The notes beneath the pieces were generated by a model, which saw only the letters and a program-made list of their open reading frames with translations, searched no databases and had not been told where the DNA came from. Position numbers and translations under genes: made by a program. Positions 8,082 through 16,652 of a stretch of DNA of 64,000 nt are shown here, one piece after another. The stretch lies in NCBI RefSeq assembly GCF_016734765.1, contig NZ_JAERQE010000002.1:248001-312000 (forward strand), read 5' to 3'. Origin of the DNA: Microvirga soli. Its GTDB lineage: Bacteria; Pseudomonadota; Alphaproteobacteria; Rhizobiales; Beijerinckiaceae. The stretch's first letter is position 1; each line of letters starts with the position of its first letter.

Positions 8082-8853
8082 GGTGCATCCGCTCGGGCTG
8101 GCTGATGGTCAGCTCGGCCACGAAATCATAGGCATCGCCCCTGTAATAGGACGAGGTGAACTCGACCACTTCGCCAGTGGCCGTGAAGGAGCGCCGCTCG
8201 ATGTAGAGCGCAGGGCTCTGGGGCGGAACGCCGAGGAGCGAAGCCTGTTCCTCGGTCAGGAGAACCGCGTGCAGCCGCTGCAGCGCCCGCGTCGGCATGT
8301 AGCCCTTCTCGTGCAGCACCGCGTAGAGCGATTGCTGCACCAGGGAAGGATCCGGCAGAACGCGTGACGGAATGACCGCGTTTTCGATGGCCATAGGAAT
8401 GCCGTTTGCCATGCGCAGGCGATTGACGCGGCTCACCCGATCGCCGGGCGAGAGGCCGAGCGCCATCAACTCGTCCGTCGAGGCCTGTCCGGTCGACTGG
8501 CTAAGCATCACGGCGGAGGATTTCAGGCCGCGGGCCGACATGTCGTCCGTGAAGCTCGACAGGCGGGACAGAGGCTGCTCCAGGCGCATCTGCTGCGCGA
8601 TGAAGGTGCCCGAGCCCCAGCGCTGGACGAGCACGCCCTTCTGCACGAGGCCCGTGATGGCCTTGCGCACCGTGACACGGGAAATGCCGAGCTGCTTGGC
8701 GAGATCCCGCTCTCCGGGCAGCGCGGCATCCGCCTTGAGGTCCCCCTTGCGCACCGCCTCCTCGATGGATTGCTGAAGCTGAAGGTACAGGGGCGTCGGG
8801 TTGGCCTCGTTCAGCGGAAGAAGAGACAGGGCCTCGCCGGATGGCTCGCTCAT
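8068..8853 (-). CDS. GntR family (HutC subfamily) transcriptional regulator
   Basis: Local repressor of the amino-sugar genes (261 aa from the ATG at 8853; the upstream open frame is arginine-rich shadow). The N-terminal winged helix-turn-helix has the GntR signature LPGERDLAKQLGISRVTVRKAI at about residues 45-65, preceded by PLYLQLQQSIEEAV. The C-terminal UTRA effector domain shows RVNRLRMANGIPMAIENAVI and ALYIERRSFTATGEVVEFTSSYYRGD, which in NagR/YvoA binds amino-sugar phosphates. The ATG overlaps the kinase stop in ATGA. A dre-like site upstream of the divergent importer is its likely operator. Confidence 0.92.
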   Translation of the reverse strand: MSEPSGEALSLLPLNEANPTPLYLQLQQSIEEAVRKGDLKADAALPGERDLAKQLGISRVTVRKAITGLVQKGVLVQRWGSGTFIAQQMRLEQPLSRLSSFTDDMSARGLKSSAVMLSQSTGQASTDELMALGLSPGDRVSRVNRLRMANGIPMAIENAVIPSRVLPDPSLVQQSLYAVLHEKGYMPTRALQRLHAVLLTEEQASLLGVPPQSPALYIERRSFTATGEVVEFTSSYYRGDAYDFVAELTISQPERMHHDDT

Positions 8854-9731
8854 GTGGGCCTCCCTGCCATGGCTGTGCGGGCGAGCAGAATGGCGCCGTC
8901 GACGGCATCGGCCATGGGAGGCGCGATGGTGCGCTGGACCGGGGGCGGCAGCCAAGGGCGCATCGGCTCGGCGAGGCCGCCGAAGAGGCAGATGGCCGGA
9001 GCGCCGAGATCGAGGAGGCGCGTGGCAATCAAACCCAACCCAGCGGCCGCGTTCGCAACAAGGTCGATGGCGAGCGGGTCTCGCCGTTCGGCATAGTTAA
9101 GCACGAGCGGCGCATAACGCCCGTAATCGCTCGGTCGGGCTTTGCCGACCCAGTCGACCAGGATCTCAAGGTCGTTCTTGAACTCGTCCAGCACCGCGTC
9201 CGAGAGCGGGGTCGAGGGCGCGCGGCCGTCATAAGCCCAGATGCAGCGGCGCAGGAGTTCCCGCCCGATGGCAGCACCGCTGCCCTCGTCGGACACCTCA
9301 TAGCCCCAGCCACCGACATAATGGCATTGGCCGCTCACGCCGCCATAGCCGCAGGAGCCGGTGCCGACGATGAGAATCGCCCCGTCGCCTCCGCTGAACG
9401 CGCCGAGCCAGGCGGTGTGGGCATCCGTGTCGATCTCGAAGGATGCGAAGGGATGGGAGCGCGCCAGCAGGCACTCCACGGCGCTGGTCTGGCCCGCGCC
9501 GGCAGCCCCCATGCCGGCATGAATCCGGCCGAGGTCGCTTTCCTGAAGTCCTGCCTGGGACAGCGCTTCGCGGCAGGCCGTGAGAAGCGAGTTCCAGACC
9601 AGATCCGGGTCGAGGCGGATATTGGATGGGCCGCCCGTTCCTTCTCCCAGCAGATCGCCTTGGGCATTGCGCAGGCGTGCCCGGCACTTGGTGCCGCCGC
9701 CATCGATGCCAAGGAAAAGCAGATCGGTCAT
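8850..9731 (-). CDS. N-acetylglucosamine / glucosamine kinase (BadF/BadG/BcrA/BcrD ATPase family)
   Basis: Phosphorylates the imported amino sugar (293 aa from the ATG at 9731). It is an ASKHA-fold kinase with phosphate-1 loop LGIDGGGTKCRARL at residues 5-18, ILIVGTGSCGYG (phosphate-2 region), the GWGYEVSDEGSGAAIGRELL motif typical of eukaryotic-type NAGK and GspK, and an adenosine loop near LGAPAICLFGGLAEP. First gene of the operon; the stop overlaps the regulator's start. Since the divergent importer is an ABC system rather than a PTS, a kinase is needed to make GlcNAc-6-phosphate for NagA, which fits well. Confidence 0.88.
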   Translation of the reverse strand: MTDLLFLGIDGGGTKCRARLRNAQGDLLGEGTGGPSNIRLDPDLVWNSLLTACREALSQAGLQESDLGRIHAGMGAAGAGQTSAVECLLARSHPFASFEIDTDAHTAWLGAFSGGDGAILIVGTGSCGYGGVSGQCHYVGGWGYEVSDEGSGAAIGRELLRRCIWAYDGRAPSTPLSDAVLDEFKNDLEILVDWVGKARPSDYGRYAPLVLNYAERRDPLAIDLVANAAAGLGLIATRLLDLGAPAICLFGGLAEPMRPWLPPPVQRTIAPPMADAVDGAILLARTAMAGRPT

Positions 9732-10086
9732 GCGCGGATGGATCTCAGGATCGGACAATGGGACGGCACAATGCCACTTAATGTCCAGTTCGGGAAGGGG
9801 CAGAGATCGTCTTGCCCCGAGCCCAGCATGCCTGTCCTGTGGATGCAGATTCGTCAGAGCGTGGACAAGTCCCGGTAATTTCCAGAGGATCCAGCCGAAG
9901 GGGAGTTGTCTTTGAATTTTGTCGATACCAATATGAGGTCACTTGTCCAACGCATCGTCCAGTGAAACAGTCATCGCTGCTCGCTGGAAGCACAAGAATG
10001 CACATAATGGGCACGGGGCAACAAAAGGGAACATGCTCGCAAGGCGCGCCTCAAAGCCGCCTTTAGGGCTACGGAGGACGAAAACA
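9732..10086 (+). promoter_or_regulatory. Divergent control region with putative promoter and NagR/dre-like operator
   Basis: This 355-base gap separates the catabolic operon from the importer. The string TTGTCGATACCAAT at 9919-9932 is the reverse complement of ATTGGTATCGACAA, close to the dre operator ATTGGTATAGACAA of the HutC-type regulator YvoA/NagR. A possible promoter TTGTCT (9906-9911), 17-base spacer, CAATAT (9929-9934) would have the operator across the spacer and -10. The ribosome site GGAGGACG is at about 10074. Consensus knowledge is from B. subtilis; the role here is inferred. Confidence 0.5.
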
Positions 10087-11376
10087 ATGAAGACGCTCCA
10101 TTCGAAGGCTTTCCGGCGCCGTGCGGGACAGCTGCTGGCAACGGCATCCGTCGTCGCGGCCGCTCTGGCTTTCGCCAACGCCGCCTCGGCCCAGACGCTC
10201 ACCATCGAGAGCTGGCGAAACGACGACGCGGATGTGTGGAACACCAAGATCATTCCAGCCTTCAACAAGAAGCATCCGAACATCAAGGTGCAGTTCAAGG
10301 CCGATCCGCCGACCGAATACAACGCTGCTCTCAATGCGCGCCTGGCAGGCGGAACCGCCGGCGACCTCATCACCTGCCGGCCGTTCGATGCCTCCCTCGA
10401 CCTGTTCAAGAAGGGCAATCTCGCCTCCGTCAACGACGTGAAGGGCATCGAGAACTTCTCGGACGTGGCGAAGAGCGCCTGGTCCACGGACGACGGCAAG
10501 ACCACCTTCTGCATGCCGATGGCCTCGGTGATCCACGGCTTCGTCTACAACAAGGAAATCTTCGACGAGCTGAAGCTGACGCCGCCGAAGACCGTGGCCG
10601 AGTTCCATGCGGTGCTCGACAAGATCAAGGCCGACGGCAAGTACACGCCCATCGCTATGGGCACGGCCGACCAGTGGGAAGCCGCCACCATGGGCTTCCA
10701 GAATATCGGCGTGAACTACTGGAAGGGCGAAGAGGGCCGCAAGGCGCTCGTCGAGGGCAAGCAGAAGTTCACCGACAAGCCCTATGTTGACGCGTTTAAG
10801 GAACTGGCGAGCTGGGCTCCCTATATGGGCGACGGCTACAAGGCGCAGAAATATCCGGACACCCAGAACCTGTTCACCCTGGGCCGCGCGGCCATCTATC
10901 CGGCCGGCTCCTGGGACGTTCCGATCTTCCGCAAGCAGGCCGACTTCGAGTTCGACGCCTTCGCCCCGCCCGTGGTGAATGCCGGCGACAAGTGCTACAT
11001 CAGCGATCACACGGATATCGCCATCGGCATCAACGCCAAGTCGCAGAACATGGAAGCCGCCAAGGCCTTCCTGTCATGGGTGGCTTCGCCCGAATTCGCC
11101 GAGATCTACGCCAACGAGCTGCCGGGCTTCTTCCCGCTCTCCAAGGCGAAGGTTGACGTAAAGGATCCGGTGGCGGCCAAGTTCGTCGGCTGGCGCGGAA
11201 CCTGCGAGAGCTCGATCCGCAACTCCTACCAGATCCTGTCGCGCGGCACGCCGAATCTCGAGAATGAGCTCTGGAACGTGAGCGCCCAGGTGATGAACGG
11301 CACCATGAAGCCCGAAGAGGCGGCCAAGAAGGCCGAGGACGGGCTTGCCAGCTGGTATGAGCCGCACAAGAAGTAA
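10087..11376 (+). CDS. Sugar ABC transporter substrate-binding protein (CUT1 family)
   Basis: Periplasmic receptor of an oligosaccharide or amino-sugar importer (429 aa). The ATG at 10087 follows GGAGGACGAAAACA and begins a twin-Arg/Lys signal peptide (KAFRRRAGQLLATASVVAAAL) cleaved after ANAASAQ. The mature SBP_bac_1 domain starts TLTIESWRNDDADVW and has the sugar-binding landmarks PNIKVQFKADP, AGGTAGDLITCRPFD, PMASVIHGFVYNKEIF, LGRAAIYPAGSWDVP and EPHKK at the end. It heads an operon with two permeases and an ATPase and is divergent from nagA-type genes, so GlcNAc, chitobiose or a muropeptide sugar is the probable ligand. Confidence 0.9.
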   Translation: MKTLHSKAFRRRAGQLLATASVVAAALAFANAASAQTLTIESWRNDDADVWNTKIIPAFNKKHPNIKVQFKADPPTEYNAALNARLAGGTAGDLITCRPFDASLDLFKKGNLASVNDVKGIENFSDVAKSAWSTDDGKTTFCMPMASVIHGFVYNKEIFDELKLTPPKTVAEFHAVLDKIKADGKYTPIAMGTADQWEAATMGFQNIGVNYWKGEEGRKALVEGKQKFTDKPYVDAFKELASWAPYMGDGYKAQKYPDTQNLFTLGRAAIYPAGSWDVPIFRKQADFEFDAFAPPVVNAGDKCYISDHTDIAIGINAKSQNMEAAKAFLSWVASPEFAEIYANELPGFFPLSKAKVDVKDPVAAKFVGWRGTCESSIRNSYQILSRGTPNLENELWNVSAQVMNGTMKPEEAAKKAEDGLASWYEPHKK

Positions 11377-11396
11377 GCGCTAAGGCGTGTGAAGGC

Positions 11397-11419
11397 GGGT
11401 CGCTCGGAGGGAGCGACCC
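11397..11419 (+). terminator. Intercistronic stem-loop after the sugar-binding-protein gene
   Basis: GGGTCGCTC (11397-11405) and GAGCGACCC (11411-11419) form a perfect 9-bp stem with a 5-base loop 20 bases after the stop. No T-run follows immediately. As at 2538-2565, it stands between receptor and first permease, so message stabilisation or partial attenuation is likely. Confidence 0.5.
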
Positions 11420-11449
11420 GGTCCCCTTTCTCCTTCGACCTGGAGCAGC

Positions 11450-12412
11450 ATGACGGATCTCACGGCCTCCAGTGTGCCAGTGACGGACGTGGTCCCCACC
11501 CGTTCGCGCTTTCCGATTCACATTGCGGTTTTTCTGGCGCCGGCGCTGGTTATCTACAGCGTATTCTCGATCTATCCGCTGATCGACACGATCCGCCTGA
11601 GCCTCTATGCCGGCGACGAGACCGGCGCCCGCAGCTTCGTCGGCTTCCAGAATTTCCATACCCTTCTGACGGATCCCAACTGGTCGGGCCAGTTCTGGAA
11701 CGCGTTGCGCAACAACCTGATCTTCTTCGCCATTCACATGGTGGTGCAGAACGGGATCGGGTTAGGATTGGCCATGCTGCTCAGCCTGCCACGGCTGACG
11801 GGTGGCAGCGTCTACCGCACCCTCATCTTCCTGCCGACGATGCTGTCCGTGGTCATCATCGGTTTCATCTGGCAGCTCATGCTCAACCCGCTCTGGGGCA
11901 TCGCGCCGAGCCTGTTGAAGGCGGTGGGCCTGGGCAGCCTTTTCGGTCCCTGGCTGGGGCAGGAATCGACGGCCCTGCTCACGGTCTCGCTCATCTCCGT
12001 GTGGCAGTTCGTCGGCATTCCGATGATGCTGATCTATGCGGCCCTTCTAAACATCCCCGACGATCTGCTCGATGCCGCGACCGTCGATGGGGCAGGGCCG
12101 TTCAGCGTGTTCTGGTTCGTGCGCCTGCCGCTGATCCTGCCGACGCTCGGCGTCGTGTCGATCCTCACGTTTGTTGCCAACTTCAACGCCTTCGACCTGA
12201 TCTATGCGATCAAGGGGGCACTGGCAGGCCCGAACTTCTCGACCGACATTCTCGGCACCTTCTTCTATCGCACCTTCTTCGGTTTCCAGCTCCAGGTCGG
12301 CAGCCCGACTATGGGGGCAGCGGTGGCGACCGCCATGCTGGTCATTATCCTGATCGGCGTGCTGATCTATCTGTTCGGCGTGCAGCGGCGGCTGCAGCGG
12401 CATACGTTCTGA
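11450..12412 (+). CDS. Sugar ABC transporter permease (MalF/UgpA type)
   Basis: Inner-membrane subunit of the CUT1 importer (320 aa). After a short cytoplasmic tail come six predicted helices, beginning with FPIHIAVFLAPALVIYSVFSIYPLI. The conserved region FIWQLMLNPLWGIAPSLL and the EAA coupling loop around IPDDLLDAATVDGAGPFSVFWFVRLPLI (Asp-Gly-Ala) identify a MalF-class subunit. It starts 73 bases after the binding protein, the gap being filled by a hairpin, and 13 bases precede the partner permease. Confidence 0.92.
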   Translation: MTDLTASSVPVTDVVPTRSRFPIHIAVFLAPALVIYSVFSIYPLIDTIRLSLYAGDETGARSFVGFQNFHTLLTDPNWSGQFWNALRNNLIFFAIHMVVQNGIGLGLAMLLSLPRLTGGSVYRTLIFLPTMLSVVIIGFIWQLMLNPLWGIAPSLLKAVGLGSLFGPWLGQESTALLTVSLISVWQFVGIPMMLIYAALLNIPDDLLDAATVDGAGPFSVFWFVRLPLILPTLGVVSILTFVANFNAFDLIYAIKGALAGPNFSTDILGTFFYRTFFGFQLQVGSPTMGAAVATAMLVIILIGVLIYLFGVQRRLQRHTF

Positions 12413-12425
12413 GGAGACCGGGGAC

Positions 12426-13253
12426 ATGACCATCAGACCCGGCCGCATCGCCGTACACTTCGCCCTGATTCTCTACACGATCCTGGCGCTCGGGCCGATC
12501 TTTCTGATCCTGATCAACGCCTTCAAGACCCGGCGGGCGATCTTTGCCGACCCGCTCGGCCTTCCGAACGGTCAGACGTGGACGACAATCGGATTCGACC
12601 GTGTCTTCGCCAATTCCGATTTCGGCCTCTATTTCTTCAACAGCCTGACTGTCACTCTCGTGTCCTTGGTTCTCATCGTCCTGATCGGGGCCATGGCCGC
12701 CTGGGCGCTGACGGAATATCGCTTTCGCGGCAACACGCTGCTCAGCCTCTATCTCGCCATCGGCATCATGGTGCCGATCCGCCTCGGCAGCGTCAGCATC
12801 CTGCGCATGATGGTGGAGCTGAACCTCGTCAACACCCTGACGGCGCTCATCCTCGTCTATGTGGCTCAGGGGCTGCCTCTCGCAATCCTGATCCTCGGCG
12901 AGTTCATCCAGCAGATCCCGAAGGACCTGCGCGATGCGGCCCGCTGCGACGGCGTGAGCGAGTACCGGATCTTCTTCAGCATCATTCTGCCCCTGATCAG
13001 TCCGGCCATCGCAACGGTCGCCGTGTTCACCATGGTGCCGGTCTGGAACGATCTCTGGTTCCCGCTGATCCTGGCGCCCGGCGACGGCAAGCAGACGATT
13101 ACCCTCGGCGTGCAGCAGTTCATCGGCCAATACGTGACCGACTGGAATGCGGTGCTGGCTTCCCTGACGCTGGCGATTGCGCCGGTTCTCGTTCTTTACC
13201 TTCTCTTCTCGCGCTATCTCGTGCGCGGCCTGACCGCCGGCGCCGTGAAGTGA
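12426..13253 (+). CDS. Sugar ABC transporter permease (MalG/UgpE type)
   Basis: Second membrane subunit (275 aa) with six predicted helices. Recognisable segments are LGPIFLILINAFKTRRAIFADP near the N-terminus, YFFNSLTVTLVSLVL, AAWALTEYRFRG, MVPIRLGSVSIL and the EAA loop IPKDLRDAARCDGVSEYRIFFSIILP. Its C-terminus RYLVRGLTAGAVK matches the MalG class. A GAGGAGACCGGGGAC ribosome site overlaps the end of the first permease. Together with its partner it forms the pore for the sugar delivered by the protein at 10087-11376. Confidence 0.92.
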   Translation: MTIRPGRIAVHFALILYTILALGPIFLILINAFKTRRAIFADPLGLPNGQTWTTIGFDRVFANSDFGLYFFNSLTVTLVSLVLIVLIGAMAAWALTEYRFRGNTLLSLYLAIGIMVPIRLGSVSILRMMVELNLVNTLTALILVYVAQGLPLAILILGEFIQQIPKDLRDAARCDGVSEYRIFFSIILPLISPAIATVAVFTMVPVWNDLWFPLILAPGDGKQTITLGVQQFIGQYVTDWNAVLASLTLAIAPVLVLYLLFSRYLVRGLTAGAVK

Positions 13254-13278
13254 CAGCTTCTTCCAGGAATTGACCGCA

Positions 13279-14370
13279 ATGGCTGACGTTTCCCTCCATG
13301 GAGTTGACAAGTCCTTCGGGGCCACCGAAATCCTGCGCGACATCAACCTGTCCGTGGACGATGGCGAGTTCGTGGTGTTCGTCGGCCCATCGGGTTGCGG
13401 CAAATCCACGTTGCTGCGCATCATCGCGGGCCTCGAGACAGTCAGCGGCGGCGAGATCCGAATCGACAGCAGGCGAGTGAACGAGCTGCCGCCGGCGGAT
13501 CGCAAGATCGCCATGGTGTTCCAGTCCTATGCGCTCTACCCGCATATGAACGTCTACAAGAACATGGCCTTCGGGCTGAAATTCGCCAAGACCAACAAGG
13601 CAGAGGCGGACCGCCGGGTGCGGCAGGCGGCCGAGATCCTGAAACTGACGCCGCTTCTCGACCGCAAGCCGCGGGAACTCTCGGGCGGTCAGAGGCAGCG
13701 CGTCGCCATCGGCCGGGCCATCGTGCGCAATCCCAGCGTCTTCCTCTTCGACGAGCCTTTGTCGAACCTCGATGCGGCGCTTCGCGTCAACACGCGTCTC
13801 GAGATCGCCAAGCTGCATCGCGATCTCGGCGCCACCATGATTTACGTCACTCACGATCAGGTCGAGGCCATGACGCTCGCCTCCAAGATCGTTGTACTGA
13901 ACCAGGGCCGGATCGAGCAGGTGGGGGCGCCGCTGGAGCTCTACCGCTCGCCGCGCAACCTGTTCGTTGCCGGCTTCATCGGTTCGCCGCGCATGAACTT
14001 CATCAAGGGACAGGTTCTTCGCGCCGAGGGGAGCAGCGTCACCATCGGCTTTGCCGGCACGGAGGCTACCCTGGATGTGAGGCCCGGCAGCGTGAAGTCC
14101 GGCGATCACGTGACGGTGGGAATCCGGCCCGAGCACATGGAAGCGGGGGGAGCCGGTTCCACATCCCTCAGGGGCACCATCGACGCCGTGGAGCAGCTCG
14201 GCGAGTCGAGCTATGTCTATATGCGGCTGGCCAGCGGGGACGACGTGATCGTTCGTGCACCCGGTGAGACCGAGGCGAGCCCAGGCGGCGACTATACAGC
14301 CCATGTGCCGACCCGCGCGCTTCATGTCTTCGATGCCGCGGGCCTGTCGGTTCTGCCCGAGCGTTCCTGA
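13279..14370 (+). CDS. Sugar ABC transporter ATP-binding protein (MalK/UgpC type)
   Basis: Cytoplasmic ATPase of the importer (363 aa). Walker A GPSGCGKST is at about residues 37-45, Q-loop VFQSYALYPHM, ABC signature LSGGQRQRVAIGRAI, Walker B VFLFDEPLSNLDA and H-loop YVTHDQVEA. After the nucleotide domain a C-terminal TOBE regulatory domain follows (IGSPRMNFI, then GIRPEHME). A TTG at 13270 would add three residues, but the ATG at 13279 has AGGAA upstream and begins ADVSLHGVDKSF as in homologues. It converges with thiQ, with only ten bases between the stops. Confidence 0.93.
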   Translation: MADVSLHGVDKSFGATEILRDINLSVDDGEFVVFVGPSGCGKSTLLRIIAGLETVSGGEIRIDSRRVNELPPADRKIAMVFQSYALYPHMNVYKNMAFGLKFAKTNKAEADRRVRQAAEILKLTPLLDRKPRELSGGQRQRVAIGRAIVRNPSVFLFDEPLSNLDAALRVNTRLEIAKLHRDLGATMIYVTHDQVEAMTLASKIVVLNQGRIEQVGAPLELYRSPRNLFVAGFIGSPRMNFIKGQVLRAEGSSVTIGFAGTEATLDVRPGSVKSGDHVTVGIRPEHMEAGGAGSTSLRGTIDAVEQLGESSYVYMRLASGDDVIVRAPGETEASPGGDYTAHVPTRALHVFDAAGLSVLPERS

Positions 14371-14380
14371 AGCGGAACCT

Positions 14381-15082
14381 CTATGAATCCGATACGGCTG
14401 CCGCGATTCTCGGCGCCAGTGCGCTGTTGAGAATGTCGGCAGGCTGACCCGAAGCAACGACCTTGCCGTCGGCGACGAACACCATCTGATCGGCCACGTC
14501 GGCGGCATCCTCAGGGGTGTGGATCGTCATGAGGATAGTGACGGGCCGCTTGCGCCGCATCTCGTCGACGAGGAGGATCATGTCTCGCCGCAGGGTGGGG
14601 TCGAGGCTGCTGAAAGGCTCGTCGAGCAGAATCAGCGGGCGGCCGGACACGAGGGCGCGGGCCAGGGCCACACGCTGGCGCTGACCACCCGACATCTCGC
14701 CGGGCCTTCGGGTATCAAAGCCTTCAAGGCCAACCGATTCCAGCGTTTCCCTGATGAGCAGCTTCTCATCATCGGTCAGGCGCAGCGAAGGCCGCAGACC
14801 CAGGCCGACATTTTGCGCCACGTTCAGATGCGGAAACAGGTTGTGATCCTGGAACACGATTGCCGTCGGCCGTTTGGCCGGTGCGAGCGGCAGCAGGTTC
14901 TGCCCGTCGAGGGTCAGCGTGCCGCTCTCCGGAGTCTCAAAGCCGGCGATCATGTGCAGCAGGGTGGTCTTGCCGCCGCCGGACGGGCCGATGACGGCGC
15001 AGAGGTGTCCCGCCTTCACCGTCAGCGAGTAATCGGCGACGAAATCGGGCCAGGAGAGGCGGCAGTTCTCAATGGCCAGCAT
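14381..15082 (-). CDS. thiQ: Thiamine ABC transporter ATP-binding protein
   Basis: ATPase of the thiamine/TPP importer ThiBPQ (233 aa, normal for ThiQ). Walker A GPSGGGKTTLLHMIAGFE, Q-loop VFQDHNLFPHLNV, signature MSGGQRQRVALARAL, Walker B LILLDEPFSSLDP and H-loop MTIHTPEDA are all intact. The N-terminus LAIENCRLSW is ThiQ-like and there is no extra C-terminal TOBE domain. The start overlaps the end of thiP by 14 bases. Regulated with thiB and thiP by the TPP riboswitch at 17741-17829. Confidence 0.93.
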   Translation of the reverse strand: MLAIENCRLSWPDFVADYSLTVKAGHLCAVIGPSGGGKTTLLHMIAGFETPESGTLTLDGQNLLPLAPAKRPTAIVFQDHNLFPHLNVAQNVGLGLRPSLRLTDDEKLLIRETLESVGLEGFDTRRPGEMSGGQRQRVALARALVSGRPLILLDEPFSSLDPTLRRDMILLVDEMRRKRPVTILMTIHTPEDAADVADQMVFVADGKVVASGQPADILNSALAPRIAAAVSDS

Positions 15083-16646
15083 GGGACAGGCGACCTGATA
15101 TGTGAGCGAGGAGGAAGGCCACGAGAACGATGACGAGGCCGATGGCCGAGGCCTCGTCGAGCCGGTAGGCGCCGAGACGCTCGTAGAGAAGGTAAGGCAG
15201 CGTCACCAGCTCCGTGCCGCCGAAAAGGGCGATGATGCCGAAATCACCGAACGACAGGGCCATGGCCAAGGCAAAGCCTGCAGCGAGCGGCCGCTTGAGC
15301 ACAGGCCAGTCCATGATTGTCAGCTTTGCCCATCCGGTGACGCCGAGAGAGGCTGCCACGCGCCCGTAGCGTTCCTCGACGGTGAGCAAATGCGGCGCGA
15401 CGAAGCGGTAGGCGAAGGGCACGGCCGCCAGCCCGTTGATGAGCGGCAGGAGAATCAGACCGGCGGACGAAGGATCCCCGAAACGCTGGATCAACAGGAA
15501 CAGGCCGGCGGTGAGCGCAAAGGGCGGAACGGCAAGGAGCGTATCGGGCAGGAAATCGTAGAAGGCAGCAATGCGCGGAGAGCGTAAGGCAAGGCGCCGG
15601 CGCCTTGCGGCGGAGGCGAGCGCGAGAGAGAGTAGGCAGGCGATCACGGCTGCTCCGGCGGCGATCATCATACTCGTGAAGAAAGCCTGGAGAAGATCCG
15701 CCTCCAGGATGTCGGGCATGTTGCGAATGCCTGTCAGGACGCTGAGGGCGAGCGGCGCGATGAACAGGGCTGCGATCGCGAGCATAATGCCGTCCAGGAC
15801 TTTCAGGCGACGATCGTTCGCATCGGGACGGCGGACGAGATTGCGGATGGTGTGACCGACAGGTGGGCGTGTGAAGGCCCAGTGCAGCAGCGCGGTCATC
15901 GAGAGGCAGATCGCGAGCTGGATCAGCGCCAGCCAGGCCACGCGGCCGAAATCGAGATCGATCTTGAGCGCCTCGTAAATCGCCACCTCCAGGGTGGAGC
16001 GGCTCGGGCCGCCGCCCAGAGCCAACACGATGGCGAAGCTCTTGAAACACATGAGAAAGATGAGGCCTGTAATGCCGGGCAGCTCAGCGCGCAGCACGGG
16101 CCAGTCGAGGTGGCGGAAAATCTGCGCCGGCGTGAAGCCGAAGGCCGTCGCGAGACGCCAGTGCTCGGCGGGGATCTGGTTCAAGCCATCCAGCGTGATC
16201 CGCGCCACGAAGGGAGCGTTCAGGAACACGTGGGCGATGAGAATGCCCGGATAGCCGAAGATGCTGAAGTTTCCTTCCCATCCAAAGGAGGCCAGCATCT
16301 CAGCAAGCCAGCCGCTGCGGCCATACACGGCGAAAACTGCGAAAACCGCCACGATGGTGGGCATCACCATCGTGGTGCTCAAGGCAGCCAGAACAATGCC
16401 TCGGCCCGGGAATGAGCGGCGGACAAGCGCGAGCGCCAGACCGATGCCGAGGCCAAGGGACAGAATGGTCGAGAGCGTCGCCTGGATGATCGAGAAGGCG
16501 AGCACGCGACCGAGGTAGGGGCCGATGGAGAAAAGCGTCGGCGTTCCTCCATCGAATGTGGCAAGCGCGATGAAGCCGCCCGCAACCAGGCCGAGGATGG
16601 CAAAGGCCACCAGGGTTCCGGGATGGGGCAGCCTCAAGGTCAGCAT
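15069..16646 (-). CDS. thiP: Thiamine ABC transporter permease
   Basis: Large fused permease (525 aa) with two homologous six-helix halves, the layout typical of ThiP and related iron permeases. Each half has a coupling loop (IPAEHWRLATAFGFTPAQIFRHLDWPVL in the first; YGRVAASLGVTGWAKLTIMDWPVLKR in the second). A TTG directly after the thiB stop (16652) would add two residues; the ATG at 16646 is chosen. Genes thiB, thiP and thiQ abut or overlap and form one operon. Moves thiamine or TPP across the inner membrane. Confidence 0.92.
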   Translation of the reverse strand: MLTLRLPHPGTLVAFAILGLVAGGFIALATFDGGTPTLFSIGPYLGRVLAFSIIQATLSTILSLGLGIGLALALVRRSFPGRGIVLAALSTTMVMPTIVAVFAVFAVYGRSGWLAEMLASFGWEGNFSIFGYPGILIAHVFLNAPFVARITLDGLNQIPAEHWRLATAFGFTPAQIFRHLDWPVLRAELPGITGLIFLMCFKSFAIVLALGGGPSRSTLEVAIYEALKIDLDFGRVAWLALIQLAICLSMTALLHWAFTRPPVGHTIRNLVRRPDANDRRLKVLDGIMLAIAALFIAPLALSVLTGIRNMPDILEADLLQAFFTSMMIAAGAAVIACLLSLALASAARRRRLALRSPRIAAFYDFLPDTLLAVPPFALTAGLFLLIQRFGDPSSAGLILLPLINGLAAVPFAYRFVAPHLLTVEERYGRVAASLGVTGWAKLTIMDWPVLKRPLAAGFALAMALSFGDFGIIALFGGTELVTLPYLLYERLGAYRLDEASAIGLVIVLVAFLLAHISGRLSHAGH

Positions 16647-16652
16647 GAGCAA

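Noticed and set aside
12345..14508. Two long minus-strand frames (12345-13514 and 13120-14508) opposite the sugar permease and ATPase
   Set aside because: No motif, while the plus-strand genes carry intact permease and ATPase signatures in a coherent operon.
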